Positions 1-9,114 of a stretch of 64,000 nucleotides of DNA are shown piece after piece. Source of the stretch: an uncultured Phascolarctobacterium sp. (GTDB taxonomy: Bacteria; Bacillota; Negativicutes; Acidaminococcales; Acidaminococcaceae); NCBI GenBank assembly GCA_949299135.1, contig CASFZG010000002.1, positions 99,103 through 163,102 on the forward strand. The letters are read 5' to 3'. Position 1 is the first letter of the stretch, and every line of letters starts with the position of its first letter. The notes beneath the pieces are model-generated. The model made no database searches and was not told where the DNA came from. It saw nothing but the letters and a program-made list of their open reading frames with translations. The position numbers and the translations under genes are program-made.

Positions 1-126
1 ACGGGGCTTGGTTTAAGCCTGTGGGGCGCGCGCCAGCTTGCCAACGACGCGGGCAATGCCGCCGGTTATTATAAACAGATTTTGCGTTACTATTACCGCA
101 ACACCAATGTTGCCAAAATATATTGA
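1..126 (+). CDS. SpoIID/LytB-domain protein, C-terminal end only
   Basis: Frame 1 is open from the first base to a TGA at 124-126 and gives 41 residues. They begin TGLGLSLWGARQLAN and end in a Tyr-rich tail. This resembles the conserved C-terminal glycine-rich motif of SpoIID/LytB proteins (usually G-x-G-x-G-h-S-Q-W/Y-G-A), which act on peptidoglycan in sporulation or wall remodelling. The usual Gln of the motif is Leu here. The start lies outside the window. It sits 16 bases before queA, so it is probably cotranscribed with it. The family call rests on one short motif. Confidence 0.6.
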   Translation, partial: TGLGLSLWGARQLANDAGNAAGYYKQILRYYYRNTNVAKIY

Positions 127-142
127 AAAGTGTGGAGAAAAA

Positions 143-1174
143 ATGCAAGTAAGCGATTTTAATTATGATTTGCCGCAGGAGCTGATTGCGCAGACCCCGA
201 TGGAGCCGCGCGATCATTCGCGCCTGCTGGTGGTGGATAAGGACACGGGTAAGCTGGAGCACCGCCATTTTTACGATTTGCCCAATTACCTGCGCCCTGA
301 CGATTTGCTGGTGTTTAACGATACCCGCGTTATCCCTGCGCGCCTGCACGGTACCAAGGACACCGGCGCCAAGGCGGAAGTATTTTTGCTGACCCGCCTG
401 AATGCAACGGACTGGGAAGTATTGGTGCGTCCGGGCAAACGCCTGCGCATCGGCGCGAAGATTAAGTTCAGCGACGATTTGAGCTGCGAGATTGTGGACA
501 ACACCGAGTTTGGCGGACGCATTGCGCGCTTTGAATTTGAAGGCGTGTTTGAAGAAATTCTGGACCGCCTTGGCGAAACGCCGCTGCCGCCGTACATAAC
601 AAAAGAACTGGAAGATAAAGAACGCTACCAGACGGTGTACAGCCGCGACAAGGGCAGCGCCGCCGCACCGACGGCCGGCCTGCACTTTACCAAGGAGCTT
701 TTGCAGAAGGTAAAGGACATGGGCTGCGAAGAAGTTTTCGTTACGCTTAACATCGGGCTTGGTACTTTCCGCCCGGTCAGCGAGGAACGCATCGAAGACC
801 ACATCATGCACAAGGAGTTTTACACCATCACGCCCGAGGCGGCAGAAGCCATTAACAAAGCCAAAGCCGCAGGCAGGCGCATTGTAAGCGTCGGCACAAC
901 GGCGGTGCGCACGCTGGAAGCAGCGGCAACCGCAGGTGGCGGCGTTATTAAACCGGGCGCGGCGTGGACTGATATTTTCATTTACCCCGGTTATAAATTT
1001 AAAATGGTGGATGCGCTTGTTACCAACTTCCACCTGCCGCAAAGCACGCTGTTGATGCTGGTTTCCACCTTATCAACGCGCGAGATTATGCTTAAAACCT
1101 ATGAAGAAGCAGTGCGTGAAAGATACCGCTTCTTCTCGTTCGGCGATGCCATGTTCATCACTGACCATTTATAA
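143..1174 (+). CDS. queA: tRNA preQ1(34) S-adenosylmethionine ribosyltransferase-isomerase
   Basis: QueA transfers and rearranges the ribosyl part of S-adenosylmethionine onto preQ1 at tRNA position 34, making epoxyqueuosine. The 343-residue product has the family's normal length. It shows FNDTRVIPARL near residue 58, a central PTAGLHFT and a C-terminal NFHLPQSTLLMLVS, all typical of QueA. The reading frame opens earlier, at 38, but that stretch overlaps the upstream gene. The ATG at 143 follows TGGAGAAAAA and begins MQVSDFNYDLP, the usual QueA start. tgt follows after 15 bases, so the two form a queuosine operon. Confidence 0.96.
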   Translation: MQVSDFNYDLPQELIAQTPMEPRDHSRLLVVDKDTGKLEHRHFYDLPNYLRPDDLLVFNDTRVIPARLHGTKDTGAKAEVFLLTRLNATDWEVLVRPGKRLRIGAKIKFSDDLSCEIVDNTEFGGRIARFEFEGVFEEILDRLGETPLPPYITKELEDKERYQTVYSRDKGSAAAPTAGLHFTKELLQKVKDMGCEEVFVTLNIGLGTFRPVSEERIEDHIMHKEFYTITPEAAEAINKAKAAGRRIVSVGTTAVRTLEAAATAGGGVIKPGAAWTDIFIYPGYKFKMVDALVTNFHLPQSTLLMLVSTLSTREIMLKTYEEAVRERYRFFSFGDAMFITDHL

Positions 1175-2302
<1,128 letters not shown>

Positions 2303-2308
2303 AAAAAC

Positions 2309-2337
2309 TTGCTATTTTGCCGTAAATAAATTAAAAT
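2309..2337 (+). promoter_or_regulatory. candidate sigma-A promoter for yajC operon
   Basis: TTGCTA at 2309 and TAAAAT at 2332 are separated by exactly 17 bases in the short AT-rich gap after tgt. This would let yajC-secD-secF be transcribed apart from queA-tgt. No terminator separates the two groups, so read-through is also likely. Confidence 0.45.
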
Positions 2338-2371
2338 AGACAGTATAGTAGTTAATTGAGGAGGTAAGCGA

Positions 2372-2674
2372 ATGGATAGTATTTTATCTTTCTTCAGCGG
2401 TGTTTGGCCTTTTTTGATTCTGGCATTTATCTTTTGGTGGATGATTGACAGACCGCACAAGAAAGAAGAAAAGAAAAGACAGCGCATGCTTGAATCTTTG
2501 AAAAAGGGTGATAAGGTTGTTACCGTCGGCGGTATGTACGGCACCATTACCCGTCTGAGCGAGAAGAAAGTCGTCCTCAAAGTTTGCGAAAACGTAGAAG
2601 TTGAATTCCTGCGTACCGCTATCAGCGCTTATCAGGACCCTGCCAAGCAGGAGCTGCTTGATGAAAAGAAATAA
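2372..2674 (+). CDS. yajC: preprotein translocase accessory subunit YajC
   Basis: YajC is a small inner-membrane partner of SecDF in the Sec translocase. The 100-residue protein has one N-terminal membrane helix (about residues 8-25, FLILAFIFWWMI). A basic stretch follows (KKEEKKRQR), then the family core KKGDKVVTVGGMYGTI. The ATG follows GAGGAGG. It precedes secD and secF with only a folate gene between, a common order in Firmicutes. The Asp/Lys-rich tail is short, so the protein ends in the cytoplasm. Confidence 0.93.
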   Translation: MDSILSFFSGVWPFLILAFIFWWMIDRPHKKEEKKRQRMLESLKKGDKVVTVGGMYGTITRLSEKKVVLKVCENVEVEFLRTAISAYQDPAKQELLDEKK

Positions 2675-3234
2675 TGGATAAAACTCAATTGCGCAAAGAA
2701 CTTAAATCTTTGCGCAATCGGCTTTCTAAGGCAGAAGTGGCGGCCAAAAGCAGCAAGGTCTGTGCACGCATTATTGCAACCAATACTTACGCAGATGCAA
2801 AAACGGTGTTGGCGTATCTTGCCTTTGGCAACGAAGTAAACATCGACGCCGTTATAAATGACGCGCTGCAAAAGGGCAAAACCGTCTGCGTGCCGCTTGT
2901 AACCGGGGCGCACACAATGCAGGCTGTGCAGCTTAAAGTGCTGACCGATGTACAAATTGGCGCTTACGGCATCCGCACGGCGGCAAAAAACGCGCCTGTG
3001 ATTGCGCCGCAGCAGATTGACCTGGTGCTGGTGCCGGGCGTCGGTTTTGATTTGTCCGGCGGGCGCATCGGCATGGGCGCAGGCTATTACGACCGCTTCT
3101 TATCTGCTTGCACAAATGCCGTTAAAACAGGCATTACTTACGGTATTTTGCTGCGTGAAAAAATAATCTGCGATGAGCATGACGTTAAAATGGATTACGT
3201 TATTACTGAATCGCAGGCGGCAAAATGCAGGTAA
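2674..3234 (+). CDS. 5-formyltetrahydrofolate cyclo-ligase
   Basis: This enzyme uses ATP to convert 5-formyltetrahydrofolate to 5,10-methenyltetrahydrofolate. The 186-residue product carries the family signature near residue 120, PGVGFDLSGGRIGMGAGYYD, with the glycine-rich loop and the Tyr-Tyr-Asp. N-terminal basic residues (KTQLRKELKSLR) fit the family too. The ATG shares its A with the yajC stop codon, so translation is coupled. Placement between yajC and secD is unusual in function and probably only reflects cotranscription. Confidence 0.93.
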   Translation: MDKTQLRKELKSLRNRLSKAEVAAKSSKVCARIIATNTYADAKTVLAYLAFGNEVNIDAVINDALQKGKTVCVPLVTGAHTMQAVQLKVLTDVQIGAYGIRTAAKNAPVIAPQQIDLVLVPGVGFDLSGGRIGMGAGYYDRFLSACTNAVKTGITYGILLREKIICDEHDVKMDYVITESQAAKCR

Positions 3235-3267
3235 TTTGATAAAAAAAGAATAAAGGGGGCAATAACT

Positions 3268-4500
3268 TTGAGATGGAATGAGTTAGGCAAATTCCTGATC
3301 ATCTCATTGGCTATTATCGGCGGGTTCATTATGTACATCAATCCGCTGGCTAATTCCATCAAGCAGGGCCTCGACCTTCAGGGCGGCACGCACGTTGTGC
3401 TGCAGGCGATTGAAACGCCGGAAGCGAAGATTGACGACGATGCTTTAAACAGAACCGTAAAAATTATTGAAAGGCGCGTTAACGAGCTGGGCTTAACCGA
3501 GCCTGTTATCCAGCGTCAGGGCAAGGACCGCATTATTGTTGAACTGCCGGGCATTAAAGACCCGGACCAGGCCATTAACATGTTGGGCCGTACCGCTATG
3601 CTGGAGTTTAAGGACGTTAACGGCACTACCGTTTTAACCGGTAAGGATTTGCGCGACGCACGTGCGCAGATGACAGGCGCAAACCAAAGCGTTGTAGGGC
3701 TTGAATTTACCGACGAAGGCGGCGCAAAATTTGCCGATTTGACTGCGCGCAACATCGGCCGCCCCATCAGCATCCTGCTGGATGGCGAAGTGCTGACCAG
3801 CCCTGTTGTACAGGAAGCAATTACCGGCGGCAAAGCGCAGATTTCCGGCTCCCGCAGCATGGAAGAAGCGGAACACCTGGCAATTTTGCTGCGCAGCGGC
3901 TCTCTGCCGGTTAAAATTGAAGTAATGGAAAACCGCACCGTAGGCCCGACCCTCGGTCAGGACTCCAAAGAAAAGAGCATTGTGGCATTCTCCATCGCCA
4001 TTGTGGGCATTTTTGCCTTCATGCTTTTGTTCTACCGTATTCCGGGCATTGTTGCGGATATCGCACTTTTGCTGTATGTAATGCTCTTGCTCTTAATCAT
4101 GCGTTACCTTGACGCGACGCTGACTTTGCCGGGCATAGCGGGCATTATCCTTTCCATTGCCATGGCGATTGACGCCAACGTACTTATTTTTGAACACTTC
4201 AAAGAAGAAGTTGCTGCGGGCAAAACCCTGCGCAGCGCAATGGACAAAGGCTTCTCGCGTGCGTTTGTAACCATTTTCGACTCCAACATCACCACGCTTA
4301 TCGCAGCCTTAATCCTGTTCTATCTGGGCACCGGCCCGATCAGGGGCTTTGCCGTAACGCTGGGCCTTGGCGTTGTTTTAAGTATGTTCACCGCCATTAC
4401 GGTAACCAAGTTCTTAATGAACTTCTTACTTGCAAGCAACCTTACCAAAAACGGCTTCCTTTACGGAGTTAAATATCCCAAAAAGGAGGCGGCTAAATAA
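3268..4500 (+). CDS. secD: protein translocase subunit SecD
   Basis: SecD, with SecF, uses the proton motive force to pull secreted proteins out on the far side of the membrane. The 410-residue protein starts with one membrane helix (about 8-25), then GLDLQGGTHVVL. A periplasmic domain follows, and five more helices lie after about residue 230 with the IDANVLIFE motif. The start codon is TTG at 3268, placed 8 bases after AAAGGGGG; no ATG fits. The stop overlaps the secF ATG by one base. The P1 domain is compact, as in other Firmicutes. Confidence 0.96.
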   Translation: MRWNELGKFLIISLAIIGGFIMYINPLANSIKQGLDLQGGTHVVLQAIETPEAKIDDDALNRTVKIIERRVNELGLTEPVIQRQGKDRIIVELPGIKDPDQAINMLGRTAMLEFKDVNGTTVLTGKDLRDARAQMTGANQSVVGLEFTDEGGAKFADLTARNIGRPISILLDGEVLTSPVVQEAITGGKAQISGSRSMEEAEHLAILLRSGSLPVKIEVMENRTVGPTLGQDSKEKSIVAFSIAIVGIFAFMLLFYRIPGIVADIALLLYVMLLLLIMRYLDATLTLPGIAGIILSIAMAIDANVLIFEHFKEEVAAGKTLRSAMDKGFSRAFVTIFDSNITTLIAALILFYLGTGPIRGFAVTLGLGVVLSMFTAITVTKFLMNFLLASNLTKNGFLYGVKYPKKEAAK

Positions 4501-5387
4501 TGAGATTCCCGATTGTAAAGCATTTTAAATACTTTATGGGGCTTACGCTGATTGTGCTTTTTGTTGGCGTTATCTCCATTTTTACCCGCGGCTTCAACCT
4601 GGGTATTGATTTTACCGGCGGCAGTATCGTCGATTTAACCTTTAACCAGGAAGTTACCGTTGCGCAGGTGCGCGATATTTTAACTGAACACGGCATGGGC
4701 AACAGTATCATCCAGCTGGAAAACAGCACCAACAACGAAGCCTCCAAAAGTGTGCTTATCCGCACCGGGCTTGTTGAAGACGAACAGCTGCGTGCTGCGG
4801 TTAACGACATGAAAGCCCTTGGCGATTACCAGATTAACCGTATGGAAAACATCGGTGCGACGATTGGCGAGGAGCTGATTGAGCAGGCGGCGATGGCGGT
4901 TGTGCTCTCGTGGCTGTTGATGATTGTGTACATCACCTACCGCTTTGAATTTAACTTTGCGGTGGCTGCGGTAGCGGCACTGGTTATCGACGTATTTGTA
5001 ACCATCAGCTATTTCTCCTTCTTCCAGATGGAACTGGATTCTTCTTTCGTAGCAGCGCTTTTGACGGTTGTAGGTTTTTCCATCAACGGCACGGTTGTAA
5101 TTTTTGACCGTATCCGCGAAAACCTTAAACTGCACCGCCGCAGCGAAGGGCTGGAAGAACTTGTTGAAACAAGTATCTGGCAGTGCATGACGCGTACCGT
5201 TTACACGGAATCCACAGCGCTGTTTGCTGTACTTGTAATCTTCCTGTACGGCGGCGCAACCATCCACAACTTTATGTTTGCCATGCTGGTTGGTTTTGCC
5301 AGCGGCGGTTATACTTCTATCTGCCTGGCAGGCCCCATGTGGATTAAAATGCGCGAGCGCAAAAACCACAAACCTGCCGAAGCATAA
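4500..5387 (+). CDS. secF: protein translocase subunit SecF
   Basis: SecF is the partner of SecD. The 295-residue protein has the N-terminal helix, then FNLGIDFTGGSIVDL near residue 35, a short external domain, and five helices with FSINGTVVIFDRIREN near residue 195. It is a separate polypeptide, unlike the fused SecDF of Bacillus subtilis. The ATG overlaps the secD stop by one base, so the pair is translationally coupled. A strong terminator follows at 5413, which closes this operon. Confidence 0.96.
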   Translation: MRFPIVKHFKYFMGLTLIVLFVGVISIFTRGFNLGIDFTGGSIVDLTFNQEVTVAQVRDILTEHGMGNSIIQLENSTNNEASKSVLIRTGLVEDEQLRAAVNDMKALGDYQINRMENIGATIGEELIEQAAMAVVLSWLLMIVYITYRFEFNFAVAAVAALVIDVFVTISYFSFFQMELDSSFVAALLTVVGFSINGTVVIFDRIRENLKLHRRSEGLEELVETSIWQCMTRTVYTESTALFAVLVIFLYGGATIHNFMFAMLVGFASGGYTSICLAGPMWIKMRERKNHKPAEA

Positions 5388-5412
5388 AAACTTAAAAGCA
5401 AACCTGCTTACG

Positions 5413-5449
5413 GGCACTATCTCAGTTTGAAGATAGTGCCTGTTTTTTT
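5413..5449 (+). terminator. intrinsic terminator after secF
   Basis: A perfect 10-bp stem (GGCACTATCT and AGATAGTGCC) with an 8-base loop is followed by TG and seven T residues. Confidence 0.93.
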
Positions 5450-5588
5450 ATAAAGCGGCATGTGGTTGTTGAAGTGAGTTGGTAAAAACAACGCCAAAAA
5501 CGTTTGTAAATTTAACGCTGAATTTAACAACAAAAAGTAGTTTTGTAAAAATTTTTGTAAATTTACGCCGAAAAAATATTATAAAAAT
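5450..5588. repeat. AT-rich spacer with an imperfect direct repeat
   Basis: This stretch upstream of the autotransporter promoter has no convincing gene on either strand. It holds two near-copies of a 20-base unit, TTTGTAAATTTAACGCTGAA at 5503 and TTTGTAAATTTACGCCGAAA at 5554, spaced 51 bases apart (about five helical turns). They could be activator or repressor sites for the autotransporter. That role is inferred from position only. Confidence 0.4.
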
Positions 5589-5617
5589 TTTCAAAAAGTG
5601 CTTGAATATGCTATAAT
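5589..5617 (+). promoter_or_regulatory. promoter of the autotransporter gene
   Basis: A perfect TATAAT at 5612 has TTTCAA 17 bases upstream as a weak -35. Transcription would begin near 5624 and give a leader of about 100 bases before the ATG at 5724. The poor -35 suggests dependence on an activator. Confidence 0.6.
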
Positions 5618-5636
5618 TAAAGTGTAAAATCTCACT

Positions 5637-5723
5637 GGGGGGAATTGCGCTTCGCGCAGTAATAAAAAGAGGAAAAGTCACTGCTTAATTTCCTCCTCCA
5701 TGTAAAACGGAGGAGGTATTTTT
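5637..5723 (+). promoter_or_regulatory. structured mRNA leader that can hide the autotransporter RBS
   Basis: The ribosome site GGAGGAGG (5709-5716) has a perfect 8-base complement, CCTCCTCC, at 5692-5699, separated by a 9-base loop. Two other segments can compete for that complement. GAGGAAA (5669-5675) pairs with TTTCCTC (5689-5695). GGGGGGAATT (5637-5646) pairs with AATTTCCTCC (5687-5696), counting two G-U pairs. A small GCGC hairpin (5647-5657) lies between. The leader can therefore form mutually exclusive folds with the ribosome site open or closed. It matches no riboswitch class I know. Confidence 0.5.
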
Positions 5724-8270
5724 ATGAGAAAAAATCTACGCTCTAAAATTTTACTGTGCATTTTGGCAGGCGGCGTGCTGGCGGCAAATACAGCGTTAGC
5801 GGCGGAGTATACGGAAACGATTAGCGGTGCTGATGATAGTTATGGAACAAATATAAAGACAGATGAAAGTAATGGTATCTATAAATATAACTTTGGAGAA
5901 AACGACGAGTTGAACGTTAATAATGAAAACTTTGCTATCTTTATAAATAAAAATAATAAAAATGATGTAAATGAGATAGTAATAAATACTCCATTGGATA
6001 TATACTTAACGAATAAAACACAAACAGGTGGTACATATGGTATTTATATCGATGACAATACTGGTGCTGATATTAGTGGTAAGGTTATCGATAGAAGTGG
6101 TGGCGGTATAATTAAAGTGGTTTCTGATAAACGGGAATTAAATGAACAATCCGGTACTATAGTCAGAGGGGTTGGCGTACTATCAGGAAATAATAATATA
6201 GTTAAAATTGGTAATGCAACAGTTATTGTAGATGCTGTATATGATGAAAATTTTTTTGCAGATGCTAGTGGTTTATATGCACAAAATACTGATAATGAAA
6301 TTATAATGGATGGAGGTAGTATTGAAGTAACAGCTGACGTTAATGACGGTACAAATAGTGCTCGGGCAACAGGTGTTAGTGCGCTTAGTGGAAGTAAGAT
6401 TATAATAGGTAATACTGATATAACAGCTACAGCATTCAGTAATAATAAAGCGTATGCTGATGGAATTTATGTTTATAAAGCGGCAAATATAAAGCATGAA
6501 AATGGTAAAATAGAAGCTGTTGCACAAGGAGCGAATGTTTTAATGGCCCGAGGATTAACTTTAGACACTGATGGTGCAACAGCAAATCTTGGTATAGTTG
6601 ATATTAGTGCTAAAACTATTGGCGGAAGTAATGCAAATTCGTTCGGAGTTTGGACTATAAATGAAAGTACAGCTAACATTGCAGGTGGGTCAATTACTGC
6701 TAAAGCGTATAATAGCGATGGTATAAGTGAAAATAAAGATGCATATGTTGCAGCTATTTTAAGTGAAGATACATCAGCTATTAATGTTAATCATGGTACT
6801 ACTAATGATGTTGTTATTAATGGAGATATCTTAACATTTGATAATTCAACTGTTAATTTAAATCTTAATACAATAAATTCAGAAATTAATGGTGCAATTT
6901 ATAAAGGTAGTACTAATGGTACAAATCTTACGCTTGCTAATGGTGCAGAATGGAATGTTGGGGGTAATTATAATTCCAATATAACAAATCTTGATATGAA
7001 CGGCGGTATTATTAATCAAAATACTAGTAAATATATTGATATTGAAAATTATTCAGGCAGCGGCTATATTAATTTCACGGCGGAAAATACTGATAACGAT
7101 GGCGTTTTAGATTTTGCTAATACCGGTGATGTAACTATTGAAAGTGCAGAAGCAGGGTCTTCTGTTAATTTAGGCGTAATTAATAATACCGTAAATACGC
7201 TTGATATTGACAAAACGGAAGAAAATTTAAATGCTCTTGCACAAAAACTTACTTATAAAGATAGTGATAGCAACCTTAGTGGTAAAGTAACGGTAAAAGA
7301 AGGGCTTATTACGCCGGAAGCAAGTGCCGATTTAATGTTTGATGGCAATAGCCAGGGTTATGTAACTAATATTACCGGCGGCGACAGGGTAACTAAAACC
7401 ATGGATGCTATGAAAAACCTTGCCGAAACTGCTATTGTAGCATGGCGGCAGGAGGACAGCACCTTAAGCCAGCGCCTTGGCGAACTGCGTAACAGCGATG
7501 GCGGGCAGGGCGTTTGGGTGCGTATGAGCCGCGGCGAATTTGAATATGACGGCGCATATAAAAACCAGTATAACTTCTTCCAGATGGGTTATGACTGGGC
7601 AAGCGGCGACTGGCACTATGGCGCTGCTGTAAGCCATAACGACGGGCAGACAACTTATGCGCATGGCGACGGTGAAAACCGCAGCACGTCCTTAAGTCTG
7701 TACGGTACATGGCTGGGCGATAAAGGGCATTATGCCGATATCGTTTTAAAACAGGGCAGGTTAAGCAATGACTTTGATATTTACACCGAAGCAGGGCACA
7801 CCAGCGGCGATTATGACGCATGGGGTACCAGCTTGAGCGGTGAATACGGTATGAAGGTTGCGCTTAATGATGGCTGGTACGTAACGCCGCAGGCACAGCT
7901 TACCTTAATGCGCATCGGCAGCGAAGATTACACTACCAATAACGGTATCAAAGTACATCAGGACAGTTTGGAAAGCGCAGTAGGGCGCATTGGTTTTGAA
8001 CTGGGCAAGGATATCAGCGAAAGCGGCAGTATTTATGCCAAAGCAAGCCTGCTGCATGATTTTGCGGGCAGCGCCGATACTTATTTAAGCCTGAACGGTT
8101 TAACCAACAGCTACCATCAGGATATTGGCGATACCTGGTGCGAAGCGGGCATTGGCTTTAACTACAAAACCAGTGCTAACAGCTATGTTTACGCCGACGT
8201 TGTAAAAACCTTCGGCGGCGATGTGGACACCCCGTGGCAATGGAACGCCGGTATGCGCTGGACGTTTTAA
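5724..8270 (+). CDS. autotransporter (type Va) outer-membrane protein
   Basis: The 848-residue protein has a signal peptide (MRKNLRSKILL, hydrophobic core, likely cleavage after ALA near residue 27). A long repetitive Asn/Gly/Thr/Ile-rich passenger runs to about residue 550 and looks like a beta-helix. A typical beta-barrel domain occupies about 575-848 (VWVRMSRGEFEYDGAY to the end) and finishes in MRWTF, the usual terminal aromatic of outer-membrane barrels. The barrel would carry the passenger to the cell surface. The passenger is AT-rich and the barrel matches the GC-rich housekeeping genes, so the passenger may have been swapped in. The passenger's target is unknown; adhesion is the usual role of the family. 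Confidence 0.9.
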   Translation: MRKNLRSKILLCILAGGVLAANTALAAEYTETISGADDSYGTNIKTDESNGIYKYNFGENDELNVNNENFAIFINKNNKNDVNEIVINTPLDIYLTNKTQTGGTYGIYIDDNTGADISGKVIDRSGGGIIKVVSDKRELNEQSGTIVRGVGVLSGNNNIVKIGNATVIVDAVYDENFFADASGLYAQNTDNEIIMDGGSIEVTADVNDGTNSARATGVSALSGSKIIIGNTDITATAFSNNKAYADGIYVYKAANIKHENGKIEAVAQGANVLMARGLTLDTDGATANLGIVDISAKTIGGSNANSFGVWTINESTANIAGGSITAKAYNSDGISENKDAYVAAILSEDTSAINVNHGTTNDVVINGDILTFDNSTVNLNLNTINSEINGAIYKGSTNGTNLTLANGAEWNVGGNYNSNITNLDMNGGIINQNTSKYIDIENYSGSGYINFTAENTDNDGVLDFANTGDVTIESAEAGSSVNLGVINNTVNTLDIDKTEENLNALAQKLTYKDSDSNLSGKVTVKEGLITPEASADLMFDGNSQGYVTNITGGDRVTKTMDAMKNLAETAIVAWRQEDSTLSQRLGELRNSDGGQGVWVRMSRGEFEYDGAYKNQYNFFQMGYDWASGDWHYGAAVSHNDGQTTYAHGDGENRSTSLSLYGTWLGDKGHYADIVLKQGRLSNDFDIYTEAGHTSGDYDAWGTSLSGEYGMKVALNDGWYVTPQAQLTLMRIGSEDYTTNNGIKVHQDSLESAVGRIGFELGKDISESGSIYAKASLLHDFAGSADTYLSLNGLTNSYHQDIGDTWCEAGIGFNYKTSANSYVYADVVKTFGGDVDTPWQWNAGMRWTF

Positions 8271-8306
8271 ATAACTTTGCCAATTAAATATTAAAACCTA
8301 AAACTA

Positions 8307-8334
8307 AAACCCCGTTACTTATGTGCCGGGGTTT
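8307..8334 (+). terminator. terminator after autotransporter; copy 1 of a dispersed hairpin
   Basis: AAACCCCG at 8307 pairs with CGGGGTTT at 8327, followed by a T-rich tail. Nearly the same sequence recurs at 9115 and 22682. In this copy one G of the inner stem is T, which shortens the stem from 12 to 8 bp. Confidence 0.8.
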
Positions 8335-8409
8335 GTATTTGGTGTATTAAATTATTTGGCTGTTCCGTTTTCAATTTTGCTGATAGATTGCAAAAAAATG
8401 TCACGCTGA

Positions 8410-8438
8410 AAATATATGTTAAAATTTAACGTATATTT
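8410..8438. promoter_or_regulatory. palindromic operator of the toxin-antitoxin operon
   Basis: AAATATATGTTAAA at 8410 and TTTAACGTATATTT at 8425 are 14-base arms with one mismatch and a 1-base spacer. The dyad touches the -35 of the promoter. The likely ligand is the ribbon-helix-helix antitoxin encoded next, acting as an autorepressor, as is usual for such pairs. Confidence 0.6.
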
Positions 8439-8464
8439 ACCTGATGAAATTTGTGTGATATAAT
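8436..8464 (+). promoter_or_regulatory. promoter of the toxin-antitoxin operon
   Basis: TTTACC at 8436 and a perfect TATAAT at 8459 are spaced by 17 bases. The -35 overlaps the right arm of the palindrome at 8410-8438. Confidence 0.65.
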
Positions 8465-8496
8465 AAGCATATAAAACAGCAGAGAGGAGCGTTTGT

Positions 8497-8769
8497 ATGT
8501 CTGTTGCAGCAGTTAAAAAAACTATAAACATTGAGTTGACACCGGCGTTATATGATAAATTGAAAAAAATGGCTGATGAAAGAAATATTGGTAGTATGCG
8601 CAGCTTTTGTACTGAAGCTATATCTGAAAAAATTGTGGCTGTAGAAAAATTGCGTAAACAAAAACTGATGGAGCAGGCGGCACATGACCCGGCTTTTTTA
8701 GAGCGCTGCAATGAAGTACAAAAAGATTTTGCAGCTGTTGATTATCCCGGAGGAGATGAAGAATGGTAA
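8497..8769 (+). CDS. antitoxin of a MazF-type pair (ribbon-helix-helix-like)
   Basis: This 90-residue protein begins VKKTINIELTPALYDKLKKM, a beta strand followed by a helix that resembles a ribbon-helix-helix DNA-binding fold. Its acidic C-terminal part (DYPGGDEEW) would be the toxin-binding tail. It precedes a PemK/MazF toxin and overlaps it by 7 bases, the classic antitoxin-first layout. It would neutralise the toxin and repress the operon through the palindrome at 8410. The ATG follows GAGAGGAGCG. The fold is judged by pattern, not by a search. Confidence 0.78.
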   Translation: MSVAAVKKTINIELTPALYDKLKKMADERNIGSMRSFCTEAISEKIVAVEKLRKQKLMEQAAHDPAFLERCNEVQKDFAAVDYPGGDEEW

Positions 8770-9107
8770 AACAGTGGCAGATTTATTTTTTAAATCTCAA
8801 TCCGGTAAAAGGTTCTGAACAGGCAGGTACAAGGCCTTGCATTGTCGTATCCTCAGATGTTGTAAATAATTTAAATCAGGTAACTGTGCTGCCAATTACC
8901 AGTATGAAGCCTGCTTACACAACAATTTATCCCAATGAGGTGTTTTTACCCAAAGGAATAACTTTATTGCCAAAGGATTCTATTGCTTTAGCGCATCAAA
9001 TCCGTTCAGTTGACAAGCAGCGTTTGTTTAATTATGTCAATACACTTACTGATGAAAATCTTATATCTGAAATTCAGGAAGCAATAAAGTTTCAGTTGGA
9101 TTTATGA
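8763..9107 (+). CDS. MazF/PemK-family toxin endoribonuclease
   Basis: This 114-residue protein opens with WQIYFLNLNPVKGSEQAGTRPCIVVSSD, cut here as WQIYFLNLNPVKGSEQAG and TRPCIVVSSD. That is the hallmark N-terminus of MazF/PemK toxins, sequence-specific mRNA interferases. The conserved Arg-Pro and the later VLPITS and the region IALAHQIRSVDK fit the family, where active-site Arg and Ser/Thr residues lie. It overlaps the antitoxin by 7 bases and has a GGAGG inside the antitoxin's end. A strong hairpin terminator follows within 10 bases. Confidence 0.9.
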   Translation: MVKQWQIYFLNLNPVKGSEQAGTRPCIVVSSDVVNNLNQVTVLPITSMKPAYTTIYPNEVFLPKGITLLPKDSIALAHQIRSVDKQRLFNYVNTLTDENLISEIQEAIKFQLDL

Positions 9108-9114
9108 TAGACTA

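Noticed and set aside
4680..5417. 245-codon minus-strand frame opposite secF
   Set aside because: It is fully antisense to secF, rich in odd residues and lacks a ribosome site or known motif. It is a shadow of GC-biased codons.
5697..5708. start-stop mini-frame (ATG TAA) in the autotransporter leader loop
   Set aside because: No ribosome site lies at a useful distance upstream, so it is probably a chance match.
8352..8711. 119-codon minus-strand frame over the antitoxin gene
   Set aside because: It covers the palindrome, promoter and antitoxin start, and shows no motif or ribosome site.
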